Shown here: one piece after another, positions 16,912-24,045 of the stretch | Position numbering within the stretch: the first letter of the stretch is position 1 | Layout: every line of letters starts with the position of its first letter | NCBI RefSeq assembly: GCF_017874735.1 | Contig: NZ_JAGGLV010000006.1 | Coordinates: forward strand, 186,001-250,000 | Source of the DNA: Paenibacillus silagei | GTDB taxonomy: Bacteria; Bacillota; Bacilli; Paenibacillales; Paenibacillaceae | DNA length: 64,000 nucleotides | Direction: 5' to 3' | The notes under the pieces: generated by a model | Databases searched by the model: none | Seen by the model: the letters and a program-made list of their open reading frames with translations, nothing else | Told to the model about the DNA's origin: nothing | Made by a program: the position numbers and the translations under genes

Positions 16912-17094
16912 TGAAGCTGCGGAGTGAAAGTTTGGAGCTGTAGGAGCGTTAGCGACCGCCTGAAAGCTTTCCGTAGGAAAGCTCGCATCGGAAGCATATG
17001 CTTGAATCAGATTTCATCCGCTGAGAACCCCTTCAATAAAGAAATCTGATTATAACAGCGGCCGGAAGCCCAAATTTTTCGCGCAGTGGCGATG
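16912..17094 (-). repeat. Paired intergenic element, copy B
   Basis: On the minus strand this reads CATCGCC, ATTTGGGC, TTCCGGCCGCTGTT, a hairpin, then GGCGGTCGCTAACGCTCCT, CAGCTCCAAA and CACTCCGC, parallel to copy A at 12020-12165. Its hairpin arms are AATCAGATTTC and GAAATCTGATT, different from copy A yet again complementary. It carries an extra ~40 bp with an AGCTTTCC/GGAAAGCT stem near 16967-16987. Confidence 0.6.
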
Positions 17095-17158
17095 TAGTCA
17101 CCATAATTTTATTACGAGGTTCAGTTCATTTCATATCCCCCTTAAAGGAGCCAAAATC

Positions 17159-19477
17159 ATGAAACAATACTTAACAATCAACGAATGGTCCATTATCGAA
17201 GAGTCCTTTGATCCGCAGACCCAGGAAATATCCGAAAGCGTATTTAGTATCGGGAACGGATACATGGGCGGCAGAGCCAACTTCGAGGAGCAGTACAGCG
17301 GACCCAGCCTGCAAGGCAGCTATATGGCCGGGGTCTATTACCCTGACAAGACTCGGGTCGGCTGGTGGAAGAACGGGTACCCGGAGTATTTTGCCAAAGT
17401 GCTGAACAGCACCAACTGGATCGGAATTAACATCGGGCTGGACGGGACCCCGCTGGATCTGGCCAACTGTACGGTCAGCGAGTTCCGCCGGGTACTCAAT
17501 ATGAAGGAAGGCACGCTCTCACGCAGCTTCACCGCAACCACCCAAGACGGCAAAGAAGTGAAGGTTGAGAGCATCCGCATCGTCAGCATGGTCCGTCAGG
17601 AGATCGGGGCGATCCGCTATTCGCTCACTCCGCTCAATTTTGCAGGGAATATTACCGTAACCCCCTACCTGGACGGCGATATCAAGAACAAGGACTCCAA
17701 CTATGACGAGAAGTTCTGGAACGAAGTGGAGAAGAAGGCCGGACCAGAAGGCGGACATTTGACCCTGAAGACCAAAAAGCTTGATTTCCATGTCACCTCC
17801 GCCTTCGTCTTCGACATTCTGCTGAATGGGGAGCCGGTTGCGGCCGAAGCAGAGGTGTTGGAGCAGGACAAATATGTGGGCAGTACAGTGAATGTTCCGG
17901 TACAATCCGGCGATCAGCTGGTTATTTATAAGTATGCTGCGAATGTGACCTCCCGCAATTACGGGCTGGGACAGCTCGTGGATGCCGCATCGGCTGCACT
18001 TCAGAGTGCCCAGGAAGCTGGATTCGTGGCGCTACTCACGGAGCAGGCAACGGCTTGGGGCGACAAGTGGAAAGAGAGCGACATTATTATCGAGGGTGAT
18101 GTGTCGGCGCAGCAGGCGATCCGGTTCAATATTTTTCAGCTGAATCAGACGTATACGGGCGAGGATGACCGGCTCAACATCGGACCGAAGGGCTTCACCG
18201 GGGAAAAATACGGCGGCAGCACCTACTGGGATACGGAAGCTTATTGTGTGCCGTTCTATCTCAGTACCGCCGACTCCGCGATTGCCCGCAATCTGCTGAT
18301 CTACCGCTACAAGCACCTGGAGAAGGCCAAGGAGAACGCCCGTAAGCTCGGCTACCGCAAAGGCGCGCTCTACCCGATGGTCACGATGAACGGTGAGGAG
18401 TGCCACAACGAGTGGGAGATTACATTCGAGGAGATTCACCGCAACGGCGCGATTGCCTACGCCATCTATAACTATGTGAATTATACCGGCGACAAGGCTT
18501 ACCTGGGCCAATACGGCCTGGAAGTGCTGGTGGAGATTGCGCGCTTCTGGGAGGAGCGTGTGAACTATGTGGCGCATAAGGACAAATACGTGATGCTGGG
18601 CGTCACCGGCCCGAATGAATACGAGAATAACGTCAATAACAACTGGTACACGAACCGGATGGCCGCCTGGACGATGGAATACACGCTTGAGGCTCTGGCC
18701 TATGTGCAAGAGAATGAGGGTTCGCGTTACGCTGAGCTGGCCGACAAGCTGGAGCTGCTGGAGAGCGAAACGGCCAAGTGGAGTGAGATTATCGCCAAAA
18801 TGTACTATCCGGCTGACGAGGAACGCGGAATCTTTCTCCAGCAGGACGGCTTTCTTGACAAGGAGATCATCCAGGTCAAGGATGTGTTGCCGGAAAACCT
18901 GCCGCTGAACCAGAAATGGTCATGGGACCGGATTCTACGCTCCTGCTTTATCAAGCAGGCGGATGTGCTGCAGGGACTCTATTTCCTGGGCGACCGCTAC
19001 GATCTGGAGACCAAGAAGCGCAACTTCGACTTTTACGAGCCGATTACCGTGCATGAGTCCTCCCTCTCCCCTTGCATCCATTCCATTCTGGCCAGTGAGC
19101 TGGGCTACAAGGAGAAGGCGTATGAGATGTACCTGCGGACCTCACGCCTGGATCTCGACAATTACAATAACGATACGGAGGACGGCTGCCATACCACCAG
19201 CATGGCGGGTACATGGATGTCCGTTGTTCATGGCTTCGGCGGACTTCGCGTGCTGAACGACCGGCTGGTTCTGAACCCGTCCAATCCGGGACACTGGACC
19301 TCCTATTCGTTCAAAATTATGTTCCGCGGCTCCCGGCTAAAAGTGACCGTGACCGATGCACAGGTTACCGTCAGCAACGAAACCGAGGTTCCAGCCTCCC
19401 TCACCATTCACGGCAAGGAGTATATGGTGAACGGACTAGGCACTGTCAGTGCCGGGGGCGCTTCTGTCACGGTGTAA
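17159..19477 (+). CDS. Maltose phosphorylase (GH65)
   Basis: A 772-residue cytoplasmic inverting phosphorylase: maltose plus phosphate gives glucose and beta-glucose-1-phosphate. The N-terminal super-sandwich domain (~1-270) is followed by the (alpha/alpha)6 barrel. The general acid is Glu487 in VTGPNEYENNVNNN, the same residue number as in the Lactobacillus brevis enzyme. Phosphate-site segments such as HTTSMAGTW and the WDTEAYCVPFY, RYKHLEKAKENARKLGYRKGALYPM stretches are typical. Neighbouring pgmB, amylase and importer genes favour maltose over trehalose or kojibiose. A ribosome site AAAGGAG lies 8 bases upstream of the ATG. Confidence 0.93.
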   Translation: MKQYLTINEWSIIEESFDPQTQEISESVFSIGNGYMGGRANFEEQYSGPSLQGSYMAGVYYPDKTRVGWWKNGYPEYFAKVLNSTNWIGINIGLDGTPLDLANCTVSEFRRVLNMKEGTLSRSFTATTQDGKEVKVESIRIVSMVRQEIGAIRYSLTPLNFAGNITVTPYLDGDIKNKDSNYDEKFWNEVEKKAGPEGGHLTLKTKKLDFHVTSAFVFDILLNGEPVAAEAEVLEQDKYVGSTVNVPVQSGDQLVIYKYAANVTSRNYGLGQLVDAASAALQSAQEAGFVALLTEQATAWGDKWKESDIIIEGDVSAQQAIRFNIFQLNQTYTGEDDRLNIGPKGFTGEKYGGSTYWDTEAYCVPFYLSTADSAIARNLLIYRYKHLEKAKENARKLGYRKGALYPMVTMNGEECHNEWEITFEEIHRNGAIAYAIYNYVNYTGDKAYLGQYGLEVLVEIARFWEERVNYVAHKDKYVMLGVTGPNEYENNVNNNWYTNRMAAWTMEYTLEALAYVQENEGSRYAELADKLELLESETAKWSEIIAKMYYPADEERGIFLQQDGFLDKEIIQVKDVLPENLPLNQKWSWDRILRSCFIKQADVLQGLYFLGDRYDLETKKRNFDFYEPITVHESSLSPCIHSILASELGYKEKAYEMYLRTSRLDLDNYNNDTEDGCHTTSMAGTWMSVVHGFGGLRVLNDRLVLNPSNPGHWTSYSFKIMFRGSRLKVTVTDAQVTVSNETEVPASLTIHGKEYMVNGLGTVSAGGASVTV

Positions 19478-20174
19478 GCTTATCAGCCCCGAAGATGTAT
19501 GGCTTCTTCGGGGCTTTTTTTAATAAGAGCTCCACTAATTCTGCCAAATCATCAATAACTGCATCCGCTTCGGCCACTGTGACAAACTGTTGATTCCGTT
19601 TCCAGACGGCCTTCATTCCCGCTTCGCGGCTTGCCCGAATATCGTTATCCGGATGATCGCCAACAAAAAGAGCATTGCCCGCGTCTACACCTAATCTTGT
19701 TAATGCACGATGAAAGATGGCCGGATCTGGTTTACGGAGTCCCTCCCATTCGGAGATAAGCACCTCATCGAATAAATGCCCGATGTTCAATGCCTTGAAA
19801 TTATCGTATTGAAATTGACCATAACCGTTCGAGATTAACGCAATCTTCAGATCATGATTCTTCAGTTCAGTAAGCATACTTAATAAATTCGGGAAACCTG
19901 TACAGTGTTGCTGGAAGTTGTATAAGTAATCATCCAATAGCAAGTTCCAGTCCAGCTTCGAAATAGAGAACTCTTGTAAGATCTGTTGATATACTTTGTC
20001 CTTCCACAGGTAACCGTGATTATCAAGCTCGATAAAGCGCTGAACAAACAGATCGTGATCAATGGTCTGAAGCTCCGGGTAACGCCGGTATTGATCTTGT
20101 ACGAACTTTAACAGGGATGTATCCCGGTCTAGCAATGTCCCATCCAAATCAAAAAGAACCGCTTGAATTGTCAA
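19467..20174 (-). CDS. HAD family hydrolase (HAD-IA)
   Basis: A 235-residue phosphatase-like protein. Motif I is QAVLFDLDGTLLDRD near the N-terminus, motif II LKIALISNGYG, and motifs III/IV KPDPAIFHRAL and ALFVGDHPDNDIRASREAGM. It belongs to the YjjG/phosphoglycolate-phosphatase-like group; the substrate cannot be named. I chose the TTG at 20174 because GGAGGG lies six bases upstream; a TTG at 20198 has no ribosome site. It converges on and overlaps the maltose phosphorylase gene by 11 bases. Its last codons run through that gene's terminator stem. Confidence 0.82.
   Translation of the reverse strand: MTIQAVLFDLDGTLLDRDTSLLKFVQDQYRRYPELQTIDHDLFVQRFIELDNHGYLWKDKVYQQILQEFSISKLDWNLLLDDYLYNFQQHCTGFPNLLSMLTELKNHDLKIALISNGYGQFQYDNFKALNIGHLFDEVLISEWEGLRKPDPAIFHRALTRLGVDAGNALFVGDHPDNDIRASREAGMKAVWKRNQQFVTVAEADAVIDDLAELVELLLKKAPKKPYIFGADKLTP
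19485..19521. terminator. Terminator of maltose phosphorylase, inside the HAD gene 3' end
   Basis: AGCCCCGAAGA (19485-19495) pairs with TCTTCGGGGCT (19505-19515), followed by TTTTTT on the plus strand. The stem is also translated as the last residues of the opposing HAD protein. Confidence 0.8.
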
Positions 20175-20237
20175 TCCAATCCCTCCATTCCCTTGCAACC
20201 TATAAACCTAATATACCATGGTAATGGAGCTACATTT

Positions 20238-20468
20238 ATGAAAAGAACCTTTTGGAAAGAAGCCGTAGTCTACCAGATCTGCCCGCGCTACACCGAGATT
20301 AATGGGGAGCAGGCACCGGCTGATGCGGACTCGGTATTTTATTATTATCAAGAATTGATTCGTCTGCGTAAGCAGCATCCCATTATGGTCTATGCCGATT
20401 ATGAGCTGCTGCTGCCGGAGCATGAATATATCTATGCCTATACCCGCACCCTGGAAGGTGAAAAGTGA
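20238..20468 (+). pseudogene. Internally deleted GH13 oligo-1,6-glucosidase/alpha-glucosidase relic
   Basis: A 76-codon open frame joins two far-apart parts of a GH13_31 enzyme. Residues 1-18 (MKRTFWKEAVVYQICPR) are the characteristic start of oligo-1,6-glucosidases. From about residue 22 the text (INGEQAPADADSVFYYYQELIRLRKQHPIM region) matches the segment near residue 450-500 of the same family, after the catalytic barrel. The barrel with all catalytic residues is missing, and the frame ends before the C-terminal beta domain. The deletion kept the frame. A ribosome-like GGAG precedes the ATG, so a peptide could still be made, but no enzyme activity is expected. Confidence 0.8.
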
Positions 20469-20640
20469 CTAATCCTAGAGCCTGCCGGATCGGATAGTCT
20501 AACGAATGCTGACAAACCCCTTCAAGTATGACATCATAGGTGGATAGGACGCAGGCAGAACCCTGTCATGAATGAGCAGAGAATAACAGGAACATCTGTG
20601 CGGTGGTATGATAGGATGATTTCAGAAGGAGATGGGGAGC

Positions 20641-21501
20641 TTGGAATGGCTGATCCGAATGAAGAATGCACTGGACTATATGGAGCTGAAAATGACTGAA
20701 ACGCTGCGCATTGAGGAAGTGGCTGAGGTGGCCTTTGTCTCACCGTTCCACTTCCAGCGCATGTTCAGTATGCTGACCGGCTTCACCGTGGCCGACTATA
20801 TCCGCAAGCGCAGATTGACGCTGGCCGCCCAGGAGCTGGCCGTGTCCAAGGTCCGTGTGCTGGATGTGGCGCTGAAATACGGTTACGACTCGCCGGAGTC
20901 CTTCGCCAAGGCGTTCCGCAAAGCCCATGGGATTACCCCCTCGGAAGCGCGTAAGTCCGGCGTACAGCTCAAAGCCTTCCCCCGCATCTCGTTCCACCTA
21001 TCATTGAAGGGAGATCAGGACATGGACTACAAAATCGTGGATAAACCAGCTTTTACCGTCATCGGCAAATCAATAGAGGTAACTACCCGGGACGGGGAGA
21101 ATCTCCGGAGAATCCCGCAGTTCTGGGACGAATGCAATGAGGACGGCACTTCCGATAAGTTGATCGAGCTTGCGTCTTCCCGCGAATGGCTTGGCATCTG
21201 CACGGATATGGATATGAAAAAGGAACAGCTTACCTACTGGATCGGGGTGGAAGGAACGCCGGAGACAGATGCACAAGGGTATGAGACCACTGTCGTTCCG
21301 GCCGCCAGCTGGGCAGTCTTCCGGTCCGAGGGTGCTTTGCCGCATGCCATTCAAGGAGTCTGGCAACGCATTTTCCAGGAATGGTTCCCGGGAACCGGCT
21401 ACGAGCATACCGGCGGCCCTGAGATCGAGTTATACCCGCCCGGCGATACGAGATCAGAGGATTATGTCTGTGAAGTATGGATTCCGGTGATGAAGAAATA
21501 A
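20641..21501 (+). CDS. AraC family regulator with GyrI-like effector domain
   Basis: A 286-residue protein. The AraC double helix-turn-helix is N-terminal (~1-105: EEVAEVAFVSPFHFQRMFSML, then LDVALKYGYDSPESFAKAFRKAHGITPSEAR). A GyrI/Rob-like small-molecule-binding domain follows (~125-285: YKIVDKPAFTVIGKSIEV, then YEHTGGPEIELYPPG). Such proteins sense diverse small molecules, often drugs. The TTG at 20641 begins LEWLIRMKNALDY, matching the usual family start, with AGGAG nine bases upstream; an ATG nine bases earlier abuts that site. A similar regulator is encoded at 59841. Confidence 0.85.
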   Translation: MEWLIRMKNALDYMELKMTETLRIEEVAEVAFVSPFHFQRMFSMLTGFTVADYIRKRRLTLAAQELAVSKVRVLDVALKYGYDSPESFAKAFRKAHGITPSEARKSGVQLKAFPRISFHLSLKGDQDMDYKIVDKPAFTVIGKSIEVTTRDGENLRRIPQFWDECNEDGTSDKLIELASSREWLGICTDMDMKKEQLTYWIGVEGTPETDAQGYETTVVPAASWAVFRSEGALPHAIQGVWQRIFQEWFPGTGYEHTGGPEIELYPPGDTRSEDYVCEVWIPVMKK

Positions 21502-21524
21502 GAGCAGTGCTGATATTTGGGGAA

Positions 21525-21563
21525 CGGCTTCGCTGTCTGCTTGGACAGTGGAGCTGTTTTTTT
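21525..21563 (+). terminator. Terminator of the AraC/GyrI gene
   Basis: CGGCTTCGCTGTC and GACAGTGGAGCTG form an imperfect stem followed by seven T. Confidence 0.7.
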
Positions 21564-21656
21564 GTTTTGAGATTCTTCCCAAGCTTGGTATAATAAATAG
21601 ATTATAGTTTTCATAATCTAGTGTATTCTCATCCGAGATCGGTGAAGGAGATATTC

Positions 21657-22502
21657 ATGTCTATCGTAAAAATCTTTTCAGACAGCACTTCCGATTTGCC
21701 GCAAGGCTGGAAGGACACATATGATATCGGCATTGTGCCGTTATATGTAGTTTTTGAGAACGGTACCTTCAAGGACGGGGTCGAAATCACCCCCGAGGAG
21801 GTCTACCGCCGGGTTGCTGCGGGCGGTGCCCTGCCTAAGACCGCTGCACCTTCCCCTGCTGATTTCATCGCCGCGTTTCAGCCGGTGATCAGCAGCGGCC
21901 ATGATATTGTCTATATCAGTCTATCCTCTGCTCTATCTTCTACATATCAGAATGCTCTACTGGCAGCGGGTGAATTCCCGGTGGGCCGGGTGCATGTCGT
22001 AGATTCTGAGACCTTATGCGGCGGAATCGCGCTGCTGGTCATGAAGGCTGCACGTGCCGCAGCCGCAGGCGAGAGCGCTGCCAACATCGCAGCAATGATT
22101 ACCGAAGCCCGTAACCGGGTAGAATCGGAATTCGTTGTCGATACGCTGGACTACTTATACATGGGTGGCCGCTGTTCTGGGATGCAGAACTTTATCGGCA
22201 GCCTGTTGAAGATCCGTCCGGTTCTCCGGCTGGTGGACGGAGCCATTGTCCCCGTTGCCCGCATCCGTGGCAAGAAGGAGAAGGCCGTGGAACAGATGCT
22301 CCACCATGCGCTGGCGAATGCCGCCGATATGGACAAGGAGCTGCTCATTATTGCCCATACGCTGGCAGAAGAGGATGCCAAGATGCTGGAGACCGCGCTG
22401 CGCGCACAGACCAGTGTTAAGGAAATCGCCGTCATTCATGCCGGCTGCGTCATCGGGAGTCACTGCGGACCTGCTACGGTAGGTCTGATGTATATGCGCT
22501 AG
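21657..22502 (+). CDS. DegV family fatty-acid-binding protein
   Basis: A 281-residue cytosolic protein of the DegV/FakB family. These bind a fatty acid and, in several Firmicutes, present it to the FakA kinase for phosphorylation. The N-terminal signature is SIVKIFSDSTSDLPQGW, then GIVPLYVVFENGTFKDG, then LPKTAAPSPADF. The conserved IVYISLSSALSSTYQNA, LDYLYMGGRCSG and HAGCVIGSHCGPATVGL segments follow. The ATG at 21657 is six bases after AAGGAG; twelve codons upstream in frame lack a site. It stands alone, before a repeat array and a 16-bp inverted repeat. Confidence 0.9.
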   Translation: MSIVKIFSDSTSDLPQGWKDTYDIGIVPLYVVFENGTFKDGVEITPEEVYRRVAAGGALPKTAAPSPADFIAAFQPVISSGHDIVYISLSSALSSTYQNALLAAGEFPVGRVHVVDSETLCGGIALLVMKAARAAAAGESAANIAAMITEARNRVESEFVVDTLDYLYMGGRCSGMQNFIGSLLKIRPVLRLVDGAIVPVARIRGKKEKAVEQMLHHALANAADMDKELLIIAHTLAEEDAKMLETALRAQTSVKEIAVIHAGCVIGSHCGPATVGLMYMR

Positions 22503-22524
22503 AACGGGTGGGCCCACACAATAC

Positions 22525-22690
22525 ATTTGGGCCCACTTGCCATAGCGCCAGTACAATGTGATCGGTTTTTCGATTATATTTGGCTAACTTGCCTCACGAT
22601 TGCACAATGTGATCGGTTTTTCGATTACATTTGGCTCACTTGCCTCACGATAGTGCAATGTGATCGGTTTTTCGATCACATTCTGCCTAC
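22525..22690. repeat. Three-unit 51-bp repeat array (locus R5)
   Basis: GATCGG starts at 22560, 22611 and 22662, exactly 51 bp apart, each within AATGTGATCGGTTTTTCGAT. A partial unit precedes (ATTTGG at 22525, then 22578 and 22629). The third unit has a perfect hairpin, AATGTGATCG / CGATCACATT, with a six-base loop (22657-22682). The core matches locus R2. Confidence 0.8.
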
Positions 22691-22697
22691 TTGCTTC

Positions 22698-22739
22698 AAG
22701 CTAACAGCAGGTCCCCAAATGGAGACCTGCTGTTAGCTT
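22698..22739. terminator. Perfect 16-bp inverted repeat between convergent genes
   Basis: AAGCTAACAGCAGGTC (22698-22713) and GACCTGCTGTTAGCTT (22724-22739) pair perfectly with a ten-base loop. It lies between the ends of degV and the methyltransferase gene and may terminate both, although neither side has a clear T-run. Confidence 0.55.
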
Positions 22740-22750
22740 GCTTGATACTA

Positions 22751-23551
22751 TTACGTTGTCCTATCAGGATATAACGGTCTTAACAGTACCTCAACAGCAT
22801 CGGCAACCAGCGTGTAGAATTCGGGGAATCCCGGGTGCTCGGCACTCTTGATTTCTTCGAAGGTACGGATATATAATCCGTGCGAAGCGACAGAGGTTAG
22901 GATATCCCCCAGCGTCCAGCTCCGCACCACCACTTGTCCTAAGCCGGAACGCTCCTCTTCAGGAAGCAGCTTGGCGAACGCAACTTCACTTTCTCTAAGC
23001 GTATCGTCAAAATAATTGCCGGTGGGATGCTGTAGCGTCTTCGTGGTCAGCCATGCCCTGGCGAACGGGTGGAAGTCGGTCAGCAGAAGTCGTCCATTTG
23101 CCTTCAGCCGTCTGCGGACCAAGGCAAACACCGCATTCAAATCAGTGAAATAATGCAAAATCCCAAACTCCATCAGCACCACGTCGAACGTTCCCAAGGC
23201 TTCTTCTTCTGGGATATTCATGACGTCTGCACAGATGTAATCCAGCTTCACCCCCGCTGCTTCCGCTACCTCGCAGGCATATAAGCGGTTCTCTTCCGAA
23301 ATGTCCACGACGGTAACATCAGCGCCAAGCAACGCGAAGCAAATGGCCTTCCTGCCGTGAGAGCCAAGCAGATTGAGCACCTTCAAGCCTGACGGATCGC
23401 CCGTGTACTTGAGCCAATACCGTAGCGTATGTGCGGGATCCTGCTGTAGCTGCACTGCAAGCTCCTCAGGTGAACCATGGTACTGCGTCCAAGCCTGATA
23501 GGCTTTTGTCTCCCAAGCCGCCTTATTCGTACGTGACATCTGCTCTTGCAT
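22751..23551 (-). CDS. Class I SAM-dependent methyltransferase
   Basis: A 266-residue methyltransferase. The SAM-binding motif I is LKVLNLLGSHGRKAICFALLGA, with GSHG in place of the common GCGTG, followed by motif II VTVVDISEEN and the post-motif FDVVLMEFGILHYF. The substrate cannot be read from sequence. GGGGGAG lies four bases before the ATG. The gene's upstream region is a ~90-bp imperfect palindrome followed by a repeat array. Confidence 0.8.
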   Translation of the reverse strand: MQEQMSRTNKAAWETKAYQAWTQYHGSPEELAVQLQQDPAHTLRYWLKYTGDPSGLKVLNLLGSHGRKAICFALLGADVTVVDISEENRLYACEVAEAAGVKLDYICADVMNIPEEEALGTFDVVLMEFGILHYFTDLNAVFALVRRRLKANGRLLLTDFHPFARAWLTTKTLQHPTGNYFDDTLRESEVAFAKLLPEEERSGLGQVVVRSWTLGDILTSVASHGLYIRTFEEIKSAEHPGFPEFYTLVADAVEVLLRPLYPDRTT

Positions 23552-23564
23552 GTTACTCCCCCTT

Positions 23565-23655
23565 GTAAGAAGAATTTGGTAATAGCACTTTCTGATTTTA
23601 CTATAATCCGCTTATAATGCAACAAGCGGAATGGCCGCGCCAAATAAATTCTTAC
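23565..23655. repeat. Imperfect 91-bp palindrome upstream of the methyltransferase
   Basis: GTAAGAAGAATTTGG at the left end is nearly complementary to CCAAATAAATTCTTAC at the right end. An inner CCGCTT/AAGCGG stem lies at 23608-23629. It could be a small palindromic (MITE-like) element or a large regulatory dyad. Confidence 0.45.
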
Positions 23656-23696
23656 ATATGAACCAAGAAGTCTGAGAAAAGATGGCCGTTGCCAGC

Positions 23697-23915
23697 AAGT
23701 AAATAGAAAAACGTAGCTTATTTCGCCGGATTCAGCGGATCATAGAGCAACAAGTGGAAAAACAGCAACTAAAATTGACATTTTTTCCTCTCAAGCTGAA
23801 TTGGGCTGAATTAAGTGCTGATTTTCCAACTGCTGTCCCAGTAAGAGCCTATCGAAGATAAGCAAGTGGAGAAAATCCAATTATTTGCGCTGCCCATGCG
23901 TCAGAGTGGATATAG
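23697..23915. repeat. Repeat array related to locus R1 (locus R6)
   Basis: AAGT(G)-starting units begin at 23697, 23752, 23813 and 23864 (steps 55, 61, 51). AGTGGAAAAACAGCA at 23753 is identical to 1301-1315 in locus R1. The 4-bp excess of the first step corresponds to an AAAT insertion. No gene lies between the methyltransferase and the PAS kinase. Confidence 0.65.
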
Positions 23916-23926
23916 CGGACAGAAAT

Positions 23927-23959
23927 AACCCGCTCCCACTGTATCTTGGGGAACGGGTT
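23927..23959 (-). terminator. Terminator of the PAS kinase gene
   Basis: On the minus strand AACCCGTTCCC pairs with GGGAGCGGGTT and is followed by ATTTCTGT. Confidence 0.65.
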
Positions 23960-24045
23960 GTCTGGCTTGATAGTTGAGAATACAGGTGATTGTCCTCGAT
24001 ATACGAGAACACAAGTGAGTGTCAGCCCCCGGCTCCGGTTAACCC

